Below, in pieces: positions 1-11,109 of a stretch of 64,000 nucleotides of DNA. Position 1 is the stretch's first letter. Each line of letters opens with the position of its first letter. The DNA is taken from positions 5,456,001 through 5,520,000 of the forward strand of contig NC_052033.1 of the NCBI RefSeq assembly GCF_015832195.1, read 5' to 3'. Under the pieces are notes generated by a model. The model saw only the letters and a list, made by a program, of their open reading frames with translations. It ran no database searches and had not been told where the DNA came from. The position numbers and the translations under genes were made by a program. This stretch comes from Motacilla alba alba. Its lineage: Eukaryota; Chordata; Aves; Passeriformes; Motacillidae.

Positions 1-540
1 GGAGCCCCCATGCCCCATGCCGGGCCGGGTCCCGCAGAGCCGCCGCTGCTGGGCTGAGCTCCGCGGCTCTGTCTCGGCGCTCCGTCCGTCCGTCCCTCCA
101 GCCGCCACCGGCGCCGTTCCCCGATCGCTGTGGAGCCCGTGCCAGGCCGGGGGGCACGGCTGGATCCGAGCGAGCGGAGCCCAAAGCCCCGGCACGGCCC
201 TCCCTGCGGGCCGGGGGGGTCCGCACCGTCCCCAGCCCTGCCGGGACCCCCCGGCCCGCTCCGGGCCGGCAGGGGCAGCTGGGCAGCGCTCGTCTGCCCG
301 GCCGAACTCCTCGCTGTCGCCTGCCTGCTGCTCGGCGCCACCGTCGCCTGCCTGGAAGCCGATCCCGGCGTGCCCGAGCCCCGCAATGCCGGAGGAGAGC
401 GCCCGGGAAGCACGAAGGGGCGGGATGGAGGGGTGGGGGGTGGGAGAAGGCGAATGGAGCGCTCCCGGTCAGCCCCGGCTCCCCCGGACACCGGGCAGAG
501 AGCGCTGCCCGCAGCCTCGGGAAGGCTCCTGGTGTCCGCC
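1..540. promoter_or_regulatory. CpG-rich block at the left edge
   Basis: Dense CG dinucleotides, GCCGCC and CCGTCCGT runs. It could be part of a CpG island promoter for a gene to the left (NTN1 in the mammalian order, on the opposite strand), but no exon of that gene is recognised. Confidence 0.35.
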
Positions 541-2955
541 GCAGGAAAGGCAGCTCGGAACGTCAGCCAGGTCTCACCTGGGCCCACCTGGGCACCTCCC
601 GCGTCCTGCCCGCCCTGCTGCCCCCACAGGAGGATTGAGGACGGGCTGCTCCAGCCCGGTTCTGTCCTGCTTCCAGCCTCTTTTGCTTGGCCCGGGGGAG
701 ATCTTTGTCCCATTTTTGCCATTTACCCAGGGGCGAGATAAACCCTGCCCACAAACCCCGTTCTCTCCTCACGGCTGGTGCGGGCACAGCTTTCGGGTGC
801 CTGCAGAGGACGCCGAGTTTGTCACCGGGGCAGGGAGCAGGGCAGATGTCCCTCTCCCAGTCCAGCTCATCCCAAGGAGCACCCGCGGCGGATTTGCACG
901 GATCACTCTCGCTTCAAGCGAGCCGGGAAAAAAGGAAACTCGCGGGAAGAAGCGATCCATGGAGCTCACCCTGAGGCCCTGCTGCCATCTGCTGGGGTCC
1001 CAGCGCCGAGCGGGATGGGGACAGGACGGGTCGTGTCCGGGGGAGGGACCCCTCCAGGGGTTGGGAGGGCACGGGATCCCCGTCCTTGTTCTTGTGGTCC
1101 GGGCCCTCTCCCGCCGCAGCCGCATTTGGGAGCAAAAGCGCCCGAGAGGCCAAACAGCCCCAGGTGTCCCAGCTGGGGATCTTGGCCGTCCCTTGCTGCT
1201 CTGGGATGTCCCTTGCTGAAGTATTCAGGCCCTGCATTTGGGAAGGCGCAGCCCAGCTCCCGAGGGGTGCAGGACTCTGGTTTCTACTCAGATTTTCAGA
1301 TTTACCCGATTTACACCTTGGCCATCATAAAACGTGCACCCAAAAGTGGAGGGGCGGCGGCAGTGAGGGGTGGCACACGGCTGGGCGGTGCTGCCCCGGG
1401 GCCCTGGTGGCTGTGCTGGGTGACAGGGCTGTGACCCGGGCAAGGAGAACAAACGGCAGCTGCTCCGGCCTCACAGCCCCGGGGCGCTGCCACCTCCACC
1501 TCTGGGTGTGTGGCTGCCCAGGGATGTGTCCCCCTGTCCCCAGGCCTGGGGGGAGCCCAGCACAGGTCCAGCGTGCAGCCAGCTCCAGGCACTGCCCAGA
1601 TTTATTAACTTTTGCCCAGATTTATTCCTTTTTGCCCAGATTTGTTCAGTGCCATCAGGAGCTGGAGCGAGTCCTGGTGTGGGCCCAGCCGAGCTGGCAG
1701 TGCCCAGAGCCCGGTGCGATGGCTGAGGAGCTCACCAGGAGCTGGGCTGCTTCGGGAAGCGAAGGTGCTGCCGGCTCTGGAGACTCTGAGGTGACAGACA
1801 GAGGGCTGAGGGTCACCACAGCCACAGACAGCACGGGACCCACGGAATTTCAGCCCTCACATCGCGCCTGCTCCGGGCTGAGCCGGGGCGCTGCCAGAGG
1901 CAGAGCACTCCTGGCAGGTGTTTTCCGGGGATCATTGCCCAGCTGAGCTGCACCCCCGGGGGATGCTGAGCTCGCTCCACCGGTGCAGTTCTCCGGCAGG
2001 ACGCAGGGTGGAAACCTCAGCCCACGGGAAAGCCGCTCCCGGCCCGGCTCTTCCCAGGCTCTGCCCCTTGCGGGGCTGCCTGCGCTCCGCCTGGCCCCGG
2101 ACAGGGACCCGGGCAGGAGTCCCCGGCTGCCAGGCAGGGAGCTCTGAGCAGCGAGGAGAGGGCTCCAGCCTGGGCTGAGTGCCGCCCGAAGGAGGAGCCG
2201 GGGCTGAGCGAAGCGCTGGGAATGCCGGCAGCCCCAGGGCAGGGCAGATCAGACTCATCTGCCGAGAGTTGGGACAGCTCTGGAGTCCTCCCAGCCCAGA
2301 ACTGCCAGAATACCTGTGACACCTCAGCAGACTGGGTCATGTAAAGTTCTACTGTCTCCTCCTCCCGGGAGGTGGAAGGGGAAGGTCTGGTGTCAGATCT
2401 GCCCGCAGCGAGGGCTCTGCCCCAGTTTCATTTCTCAAGGGCTGCGGAAGAGTCTGTCAGGATCCTCTGAGTGCGCACTGAGAAATGAAAAACACAAGTT
2501 GTGGGGAAAACCAGAGACAAGAAGGTTCCCTTTTCAGTGACGCTGCTTCCCCTTCCCCCCGGGGACAGGCGGTGGGGGAGGCAGAGAGCAGCTCTGCCGG
2601 GCTGGGATCCCCGTTCCTGGGGGAGCTCAGGGAGAGGGAAGCAGCGGGCTCACCTGGAGCCTGGGCAGCCCAGCAGCCCCCAGCAGCCCCGGGGCTGTGT
2701 AAGGACAGGCCAGCCATCCCAAACCCCTGGAAATCCCTGCTCTGGGCACCAGCAGCGCCCCAGGGAGAAGTGCTGGCTGCAGTCTGCAGAGCTCGGCCTG
2801 AGTGTAGAGCTGGTGACTTCACGGTGTTTTGGGGGGGCTGAAATGCTGCACTCCCCGTGTGGGGCTGGGGTGGAGCTGCTGTTTCTGGGAGCGTGTCTGG
2901 GTGTGGAGCAGGGAGGAATGGCAACGAGACTGTGATGAACCGAACTTCGGGGTAA
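541..2955. other. Non-coding GC-rich sequence, nothing recognised
   Basis: Moderately GC-rich with scattered open frames lacking protein-like composition. One imperfect triplet of TTGCCCAGATTTATT-like units is seen at 1596-1650. No repeat family or exon is supported. Confidence 0.5.
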
Positions 2956-2959
2956 GGTG

Positions 2960-3087
2960 AACTTCGGTGTCCCAGGCCAGGATGGACGGGACTTGGAGCC
3001 CCTTGTTCAGCCGAAGGTGTCCCTTCACCTGCTGGCAGTTTGGGACAAGATCACCTTTAAGGTCCTCTCCAACCCAACCCATTCTTT
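2960..3087 (+). mobile_element. CR1 LINE 3' end fragment
   Basis: The stretch reading ATCACCTTTAAGGTCC, then TCTCCAACCCAACCCATTCTTTG, resembles the terminal part of avian CR1 elements, including the final ATTCT-type repeat. Short and old; no ORF remains. Confidence 0.6.
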
Positions 3088-3089
3088 GT

Positions 3090-4670
3090 CTCTGGGGTGT
3101 TCACAGAGAACTCAAAGGTCTAAATGAGCTCATCAGAGCACAGCCTCAGCTTCCTCCTCCTGCTGCGGCTGGTTGGCAGCTCCAGGGGTTGGGATGTGCC
3201 GGAGCTGCTCCATGGCTGCTCTGGCTGGAGCTCCAACAGCCTGGCATCATTGCTGGTGTCACCACAGCCACACTCAATATCTCTCCTTGTGGCTGGGAGC
3301 CACTGAGGATGCCATTCCTGCTCTCTGTGTGACCCAGAAGCCACCTGGGATCACTTCCTGCTGCCTGCTGTCACCCTGGTGTGGCACCGGCATCCCCACA
3401 TTCCCCTGAACTCATCCAGCAGTAAGGAGGAACTCAGGAACGTGCTGGTGTCGACATCCCTTGGAGGTGGCCCTGCTCCAGAGCCCTTTCCCCGAGCTGG
3501 CTGTGTCAGCCTGGCGGCCCCAGGCGCTGTTTGTCACCGCTGCAGCCCTGGCACGGCCCCTCCCTGCCCTCCTCCGCTTCCTTCCGCCGCCACGAGCCCC
3601 CCCAGCCCATGTTTGGTAACTTCCTCAGCTGCCCCGGGCCCCCAGGAGCAAAACAAGGAGCTGCCAGTGCCTCAGGTGGGGAGGGAAGGGACAGGAGGGG
3701 ACACGCCGTGGCCGCAGCGGCCAGAGGAGTTTGGCCTCTGCAGCTTTGGCCCCTCAGATGCCTCCCAGTTCCTCCAGTTCGGGGATCTGCCTGAGAAGCT
3801 GGGTCTGAAATGAGGAGGTGGGGATGGGCACGAGGGATGGGAAAGGTCTGACTGGCACCCCAGCCTGGCATCCAGTGAAGAGCTCTGGCCGAGGGCAGCT
3901 GGGACACAGAGCTCTGCCGCAGCGCTCGGCTCTTTCCCAGGTCAGCACCGTGGGGCAGGCGGCACCGCGACATCACCACCTGACCTTCCCTGTCCCCTAT
4001 TTTTGCTGCCCCAGGATTTCTTCTGAACTGCTGGTGGCCGCTCAGCTGGCCAAGGCCGAGCCCACGTCCCCCCACGGGGTTTCACCTGGCGCAGGTGACG
4101 CCGGCACCCCGGGCTCTCGTCCCACGTGCTTCGCGCAGCGGGCGTTCGTCTCCGTGGGCCACCAATGAAAGGGGATTTCGGCTCTGACTGGGTTTGCTTT
4201 TTTTAAAATTCACTGGAATTTCACTGCTGAACCCACAGCTATTTTGGCCCCCGAGCAGGTTTCGACTCTCGGAGCAGCAGCGGCAGCGGTCACTCTCTTC
4301 GACAAACCGAAATCCGCAGAGGAACCTGCCCGGATTGCTGCCGCAGCACCGGCCGGGCGGGATCCGGCCCCGAGCACGGGGGACAGGGGAGAGGGACAGG
4401 TGTGAGGCCAGGAACCGGGGTGGGAGCGGCCCTGTGGGGCCAGGAACCGGGGTGGGAGCGGCCTTTGCTCAGGAGCAGCCGTCAGGGCAGCAGGAAAAGG
4501 CCATTCCCAGGTGCCACCAGAGCAGCGCGCCCCCAGCCTGGTGTCACCAGCCTGGGCTTGGCGCCGGCACGGAGGGACTGAGGGCCTGCCCTGCGAAGGT
4601 GAGACACAGGGCAGCGCAGGGAGGGGAGGAAAACATCACACACGGGATGGAGAGAGGGAGGGAGAAATGG
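3090..4670. other. Non-coding sequence, nothing recognised
   Basis: Mixed GC-rich sequence. A short near-duplicate (GGCCAGGAACCGGGGTGGGAG, abbreviated unit about 35 bp) occurs twice at 4408-4465. No supported gene. Confidence 0.45.
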
Positions 4671-4674
4671 AGAG

Positions 4675-5160
4675 GTGGATGGGTGGAGGGAGGGAGGGAG
4701 GGAGGGATGGATGATGGATGATGGATGGATGATGGATGGATGGATGATGGATGGATGGATGGATGGATGGAGGGATGATGGATGATGGATGATGGATGGA
4801 TGGATGGATGATGGAGGGATGATGGATGATGGATGATGGATGGATGATGGATGGATGGATGGATGATGGAGGGATGATGGAGGGATGATGGATGATGGAT
4901 GATGGATAGAGGGATGGATGGATGGATGGATGGAGGGATGGATGGATGATGGATGATGGATGATGGATGATGGATGATGGATGGATGATGGATGGATGAT
5001 GGATGATGGATGATGGATGATGGATGGATGATGGAGGGATGGATGGATGGATGATGGATGGATGGAGGGATGGATGGATGGAGGGATGGATGGATGGATG
5101 GATGGATGGATGGATGGATGGATGGATCGAGGGATGGATGGATGGATGGATGGAGGGATG
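4675..5160 (+). repeat. GGAT/GATG tetranucleotide array (about 485 bp)
   Basis: Long run of GGAT units interrupted by GAT triplets and GGGA variants. Open frames through it give Met-Asp-Gly or, on the minus strand, His-Pro-Ser-Ile repeats, which are translation artefacts. Confidence 0.95.
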
Positions 5161-5389
5161 CAGTGCAGACTGGCGGGAGCAAGGCATACAAGGAGGGGTG
5201 GATGAATGGAAGAGTGAAGGGTGGAAGGGAAAGTGGTGGTGGTGTAAGGATAGATGGGTCCATGGATGGATGCACGAGGGGATCCATGGATGACTGGCTG
5301 GGTGAACGGCGGAGCGCTGGCAGCGAGGCAGGAACAGAGGGACGGCTGGATGGAGGGAGGGAAGGACGCAGGGCTGGGCGGGCGGAGGA

Positions 5390-5566
5390 AGCGGGGGGCG
5401 GGGGGCAGGTGCCGGGGCGGGCCGCGCACATGTGCAGGGCGGACCCGCCGCCAGCCCCGCCCGCCCCGGTGCCGCCGGTGCTGCCCGGCGCGGAGCGGAG
5501 CCCGGCGAGAGCCCGGCGGGGCCGGCCGAGGATGGGCACGGAGCCCCGGCGGCAGCCGCCCCGCAG
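5390..5566 (+). promoter_or_regulatory. CpG-rich candidate first exon with splice donor
   Basis: Very CpG-dense, with a GGGGCGGG-type box and ending CCCCGCAG then GTGGGAG at 5567. It contains an ATG at 5532 in good context (A at -3, G at +4). It could be a 5' UTR exon of PIK3R5, whose first coding exon begins with an acceptor, or of an unrelated transcript. No transcript evidence is available. Confidence 0.35.
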
Positions 5567-5584
5567 GTGGGAGAGCCGGGGGGG

Positions 5585-5822
5585 CCGGGACGGGGGGACC
5601 GTGCACGCACCGAGCCCGGGGTGTCCCTGTGACCGGGACGGGGGGACCGTGCACGCACCGAGCCCGGGGTGTCCCTGTGACCGGGGCGGGGGGACCGTGC
5701 ACGCACCGAGCCCGGGGTGACCGGGACGGGGGGACCGTGCACGCACCGAGCCCGGGGTGTCCCTGTGACCGGGACGGGGGGACCGTGCACGCACCGAGCC
5801 CGGGGTGACCGGGGCGGGGGGC
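5585..5822 (+). repeat. GC-rich minisatellite, 48-bp unit
   Basis: Five copies of lengths 48, 48, 39, 48 and 39 bp, each with CCGGGACGGGGGGACCGTGC; the short copies lack the GTCCCTGT segment. It starts 18 bases after the candidate donor at 5567. Confidence 0.93.
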
Positions 5823-5829
5823 TCCGTAC

Positions 5830-8390
5830 ACCCCGTGCACGTGGAGGAAGAGCTGCCCTGTGTTCCCGGGTGTCCGTGAAACCGCGGGCTGGGACTTGGC
5901 GCGCTGGGCACGGCCGTGCCCGGAGGGGGCAGTGAGTGCCCAGGGGAGGGGACAGAAACCGGCGGCATGCGGGGCTCGCCTGTAACTGGGGGCTTCCTCT
6001 CCGACCCACCAGCGGGGTGTCAGTGCCCGGGGAGGGGTTTCTCCTGCACCCCTGGAGGGGGCTCTCCGCAGCCCCTGGCCGGGAGGAGCCGGTGTCACCC
6101 CGGCTGGGGACGGCCCGGCTGCTGTGACTCATTTCGGGACTCTGTGTTTGTTTTTCTCCGCGTGGCCCCACGGAGCCGCTGCTCGGGGCCAGGTGTGGGG
6201 CCCTGCCCGCCCCAGGGGACCCCCGTGCCGCGGCGGGGTCCCCGGGAAATGCCGGGGGCTCTCCGGACCCCGCCCGGGGTTTTGGCAGGGCTGCAGGCGG
6301 GGCGGCGGTGACTCACCCCGGGCGCTGCAACAGGAGCCCTTCCCTGCAGGGACACAAAGGTCGCCTGTCGCTCCCTCGGCCGGCTCTGGGCAGCCCGAGG
6401 GGCTGAGGTGCGGCCCCAGGGAAGGCTCCGCTTTGGCAACAGGATGTGGCTTGGGATGTGACAAGCTCAGCAGCATCGCCCCTCCGGCATGGGGGGCTGG
6501 ACCCGTGCAGCCCCGAGCTGTGCCCGCGCTGCCTCCTGCAGCAGCCCGTGCTGCTTGCTGTGCCATCCTCCCGTGGCCTCCCAGTGTCACCAGTGCCCCC
6601 CAGTCAGTGGCCAGTGCCCGGCCCGGCTCCCCCAGAGCATGTCGAGCTGCTTTGGAGGTGTGAGCCCTGAGGGAGAAAAAGGCTCTGCTGATTCAAATCA
6701 CTAACGAAAGCGGGAGAAAAGAGCTTTCAGCCCTTTGTTTTCATGTTTGTGACAACCTGGCTGCTGTCCCCAGCACCGGTAGCTGTGCTCAGGGCTGGTT
6801 TCGGGCCGTGCTGCTCCCGGGGCAGCGAAACTGCTCAGGCAGCTGCAGGCTGGTGCTGCTGCTGCTGCTTGCCCTGCTGCTGAACAGCTGCAATTTGTTT
6901 GGTTTTCCCAGTTAGGTCAATTTTCTAAATCTCGGTCCGCTGCAAACTCCAGGGATTATGCAGGATGTCAAGGCTTTCCTTTTGCTGCTGTCAGAAAGGT
7001 CTCTGGGTTTGGTGTTTGGGTTTTGCTCTCGTTCAGAGCGCGCAGTGTTGTGAAGTGTTTCCGAAACCTGGTTGCAAAGTGGTTTGGAGCTCTGGGTGCC
7101 GCTCAGATTGGAGCTCAGACGCTGAAAGGTGAGAAGATAAGGAGCCAGGGCCTGGCTGTGGTGGTGGCAGTGGTTGTGTCCCTCACTCACGGTGACTGCG
7201 AGGCCGGAGGGCTCGGGTGAGGCCGGGGGTGCTGGGCAGAGCCAGCTGAGCTGGGATGGGAGCTGGGATGGGAGCTCAGTGCTCTGCCTTCCCTGGCCCT
7301 GTGTGGCCACCCCCGTCCTGCTCCCACAGCTCTGCAGCTCTCAGGGCCGAGGAAAGGGCACGAGCAGTGCTGGAGGTGCTTCCTCCGAGGGAGAAAGCAG
7401 AGTTCTGCCGTGCCTGGCTGGGTGGGGGCAGCCCCACGCCTCGGGGCTGTGGCATGGCGCCGCTGGCTTCTCCCTCCTCCCCGTGGAGATCAGGGCATCC
7501 AGCTGGGACAGAAACCAACCAAAGGTGGCCCCGAGCGCCTTCTCGCCGAATGTGAAAATGAAGATGTGGGTTTTGCGCTGAGAAAGAAGGACCGAGAGCC
7601 GTGGGCAGCGCTGGCAGCGAGGAGCAGCGGCTGCTCCAGCAGGATGAGCTGCTCTGGCAGGGCGAGCTGCCCGTGCCGCAGCAGCCCCGGGGCCGAGGGC
7701 TGCCAGCGTCGGTGCTCTGCCTCTGCCGGCGGCCGGGGACAGCCCAGCACGGCACGGGGACCTTGCCATGCTGCTGCTCCCCCTGGAGTAGTTTCAACTT
7801 CTCTTTCTCGGGTGCCCGCTGAGCGCGGCGGGGCTGCCCGATTCTGCATTATTATTCTGCAAGGGGAAAAGTGTGCCCGAGGGTGCCACTCAGGTGAGTT
7901 CCCCCGGTGCTTCTGAGCAGCGAGAGGCTCCTTTTGTGTCTGCGCTCTGCTCCCAGCAGCGGTTTGAACTCCCAGGTGAGAGGATGGGGAGGGAGGATGA
8001 GGTTAGTATGGAAACTGCCCCCCAGCTCCCTGGGCACTGCACTACTGCCTGGCAGGTCTGCCCGCATGGCAGCTCTGTGCGTTGCTGGTTTGGGCTGGAA
8101 GTGTCGCTGCCTGGAGGAGAACGGGAGCTGTGGGTGCAATCCTGGCCCTGCAGCTCTTTCTCTTGCCTCTCCTTTGCTCCGCTTCCCTCCGAGGCTCAGG
8201 ACTCCCCACCCTTGTCCCGTCCCTCATGTCCGGTGTGAGGACACGGTCCCACCCATCCAAAGCCATCACCGGGGGCCCCAGGTGACACCTGCAACCCCCC
8301 CAGCGCTGCGTCACCTGTGTCGGGGCAGGGCTCTTGGGTGACGGGGGTGTGACCCAGGGGTATTCCCGGGGATGCGGAGAGCATCCCTCG
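5830..8390. other. Non-coding sequence, nothing firmly recognised
   Basis: GC-rich to about 6660, then a more balanced block (6670-7150) with a short CTG run near 6855. No exon with recognisable protein similarity. Confidence 0.45.
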
Positions 8391-8560
8391 GTGCCGCAGC
8401 CCGGAGCGGGGACAGGACCCGTCAGCAGCGCTCCCCGCTGGCACCGAGCCCCGTCCGCGCTCCTGGGGGGGAGCCCGGGGAGCGGCCGCAGCTCCCGAGC
8501 GCCTTTCCCAGCACGGAGAGCGAGCCCCGCCGTTCCCGTCCTTCTGATCCCTCTTTGGCC
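8390..8560. promoter_or_regulatory. Small CpG-rich block
   Basis: Cluster of CG dinucleotides including GCGGCCGC, directly beside the AT-rich block at 8560-9080. Function not determined. Confidence 0.3.
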
Positions 8561-9080
8561 GCCAATTAGCACGACGTGAGAACTCGTCTCCCTGCTGACG
8601 CGCCCGTGTGACTCCTCAGATGCTTTAATTGCGGTGTTTTCGGCGGCCGGGTGCAATGAAATGGTAATTGTTGTGATTGTGCGCCGGGCGGGAACGGGGA
8701 GATGCAGCTCTTTGGCGAAGCCTAATTAGGAAATAGGGACACTGTTGGGAACGGCTCTGCGATGTGATTTTCCTAATGAAAGCCGCTGAATAGGCAGCCT
8801 TGTCATGAAGAACAGCCTCGCAAGGGCACTGCCAATTGCTCTTCTCTAGTGTTAATTTTGTATTTCCTCCCCATTGTTTCTAATACCCTCTTGGAAAAGC
8901 TTGAAGATAAAATGCTTTATTTCCTTGCGCCTCGTATCCTGTTTGGCAAGCGGCGATTGGAGCGTGTGCATCTGGAATACATGAGAGGCCAGGCAGGAGC
9001 TCCTTCAGACTTGTTCATCTCTGATTTCAAGCTCTGCCACTGGAAAAAAAATAAAAGAAAAAAGAAAAAAAGAAAAAATA
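8560..9080. promoter_or_regulatory. Candidate conserved enhancer with many homeodomain-type motifs
   Basis: Within GC-rich surroundings, this block carries CAATTAG, TTTAATTG, GGTAATTG, CCTAATTAGG, CCTAATGA and GTTAATTTTG, plus an A-rich tail (9041-9078). Such clusters are typical of deeply conserved developmental enhancers; conservation itself was not tested. Confidence 0.35.
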
Positions 9081-9999
9081 AAGCAACCTCAGCTTGCGGC
9101 TGCAGGGCTGGCGCAGCGGGAAGCCGGGCCGGGAGGGCAGATGTGCGGCCGGACGGGAGCTGGGGCCGTGCAGCCGCAGCACAGCGATGCTCCGGGAGCT
9201 TGGGGCTGCGCCGGTTTCACTTCAGCTGCGTTCAACCTGCAGCGCCTGACGGCTCGCCCAGGCTCGGTCTCTGGCTTGGTAAAGCCGAGCCTGGAGGCCG
9301 GAGCTGCCGGGGCGGCTGTGGCTGAGCGCTCCCACCTGGGCCGCTCCTTCCCGGAACGGGGCTGGAGCCCTCGGGGTGCCCCGGGGCTGCCTCCCCCCTG
9401 TGCCCGCAGGGCCCGGCAGATGGGAGCGTGAGCTGCTGGCCCAGCGAGAAGGGGAATAGGAAAGCGCTCCCTGGCTGCGGGAGCTGTGACCATTCTCGGT
9501 GACCGTTCTCGGTGGCCGTTCTGAGTGACTCTGCGCCGCGGGGGCTCCGGCTGTGTTTGAACGAGAGGTGGGGCTGGGCCTTGGCTTCCCCTCCAGGGCT
9601 GTGTGTCATGGCTCAGAGTCCCCGCAGAGCTCGGGCTGGCAGCAGCCTGGGCGCCCCCAGAACGCTGCCGGCGCTGGTTCGGGGGTGGCTGCAGCAGGGG
9701 TGACACAGCTGGCACGGGCAGCCCGTGCGAGGGGACGCGGGCACGGTCCCGGTCACGCCGCTCGCGGCTGCTGTGTCTGAGCAGGAAGGGCTCAGCTCGC
9801 CGCGATCTTGTGACTGCCCGGCAGCTGCCGGGGAGGGGATTAGCCGGGCCGGAGCTCTGCCGGAGGGGCTGTGCGGCCGCTGCGGGTGTTCTCCCTGCCG
9901 GGTCTGCCGGCTCCATCGCGGGCTGCGGGGATGGGCACGGCTGCTGCCGCTCGCTTGGGGAACGGCGCCGTTCTCTGCCTGCAGAAGTGTTTTTCATCC

Positions 10000-10230
10000 C
10001 TTCCACAAAGGCCTATTCTTTGTTGTCTCAAATTAGGATGAAACGCTTCCCTTTTCAGCTGCTTCCCCCGTGCTCTGTGTCTATTTAAACCCTCAGCCCA
10101 GAGGCTTCTCGGCAAACAAGCTCCCATCCTTTCAGGTGGCATTTCCCTTTTCTCATTGTTTCTGGCGGTCTGTGCATGTGAAACCCCGCCAATGTTTCTT
10201 CATTCTCGGTGTCTTTGTGTTGATGGAGCT
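10000..10230. promoter_or_regulatory. Possible regulatory block (SOX/MEF2-type motifs)
   Basis: Contains ACAAAGG, CTTTGTTGT, CTATTTAAA and CATTGTTT in a locally AT-richer stretch. Weak evidence; motif reading only. Confidence 0.2.
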
Positions 10231-10620
10231 CCCAAATGGGTACACAGGCGTGCAGCTGCCGGGGGGACTCACGGCCTCTCTCAGGTGTGGGGGCTTTGCA
10301 GTGGGAATGAGGGAATTCCAGCCCGGGAGAGATGCCTGCTGCTCCTCGTCCAGCTGTGGGGTCCTGCCTGGGCCTCCCGGATCAATTAGCTGGGTTGCAA
10401 TCAAAGCCAACGAGGTCGATGCTCCCCGAGGGCTGCCCATTAGCTGGGACCTGTCCCCAGGCCGATCTGGTCTCCATGCTGGGGGCTGTTCCCTTAGGGA
10501 ACGCCGGGTGTGGAGCAATGGTTGAAACCAACTTTGATGGCCCAGAGCCTGGGAACTCCCTGGCCCTCAGCTGCCCGGTCCCAGTGCTGGATTTAGAAGT
10601 GATGGAGGATATTGAGCATT

Positions 10621-11105
10621 AAACGCCATCCCACCTGCTCCAGGTGAGGGCTAAACGCCATCCCACCTGCTCCAGGTGAGAGTTAAACACTGTCCCACCT
10701 GCTCCAGGTGAGGGCTAAATGCCATCCCACCTGCTCCAGGTGAGAGTTAAACACTGTCCCACCTGCTCCAGGTGAGGGCTAAATGCCGTCCCACCTGCTC
10801 CAGGTGAGAGCTAAACACTGTCCCACCTGCTCCAGGTGAGGGCCAAACGCCATCCCAGCTGCTCCAGGTGAGAGTTAAACACTGTCCCACCTGCTCCAGG
10901 TGAGAGTTAAACACTGTCCCACCTGCTCCAGGTGAGAGCCAAACGCCATCCCACCTGCTCCAGGTGAGAGTATCTCTGTCCCAGCTGCTCCAGGTGAGGG
11001 TTAAATGCCATCCCAGCTGCTCCAGGTGAGAGCCAAACACCATCCCACCTGCTCCAGGTGAGAGTAACACTGTCCCAGCTGCTCCAGGTGAGAGTTAAAC
11101 AATAT
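10621..11105 (+). repeat. 32-bp minisatellite, about 15 copies, each with paired E-boxes
   Basis: The unit contains CCCACCTGCTCCAGGTGAG, in which CACCTG and CAGGTG form an inverted pair around CTC. Adjacent units alternate between ACTGTC and GCCATC variants, suggesting a 64-bp higher-order unit. A few copies have CAGCTG in place of CACCTG. Confidence 0.95.
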
Positions 11106-11109
11106 CTCA

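Noticed and set aside
4482..6171. Three long minus-strand open frames of His-Pro-Ser-Ile repeats
   Set aside because: Pure translation of the GGAT/GATG microsatellite and the GC-rich minisatellite; no start context, domain or conservation signal.
8849..9070. Open frame MLILYFLPIVSNTLLEKL and onward
   Set aside because: Lies in the AT-rich candidate enhancer, ends in a Lys run from an A-rich tail, and has no splice or homology support.
10621..11105. CRISPR-like direct repeats
   Set aside because: Units are contiguous without unique spacers and the window is vertebrate; this is a minisatellite.
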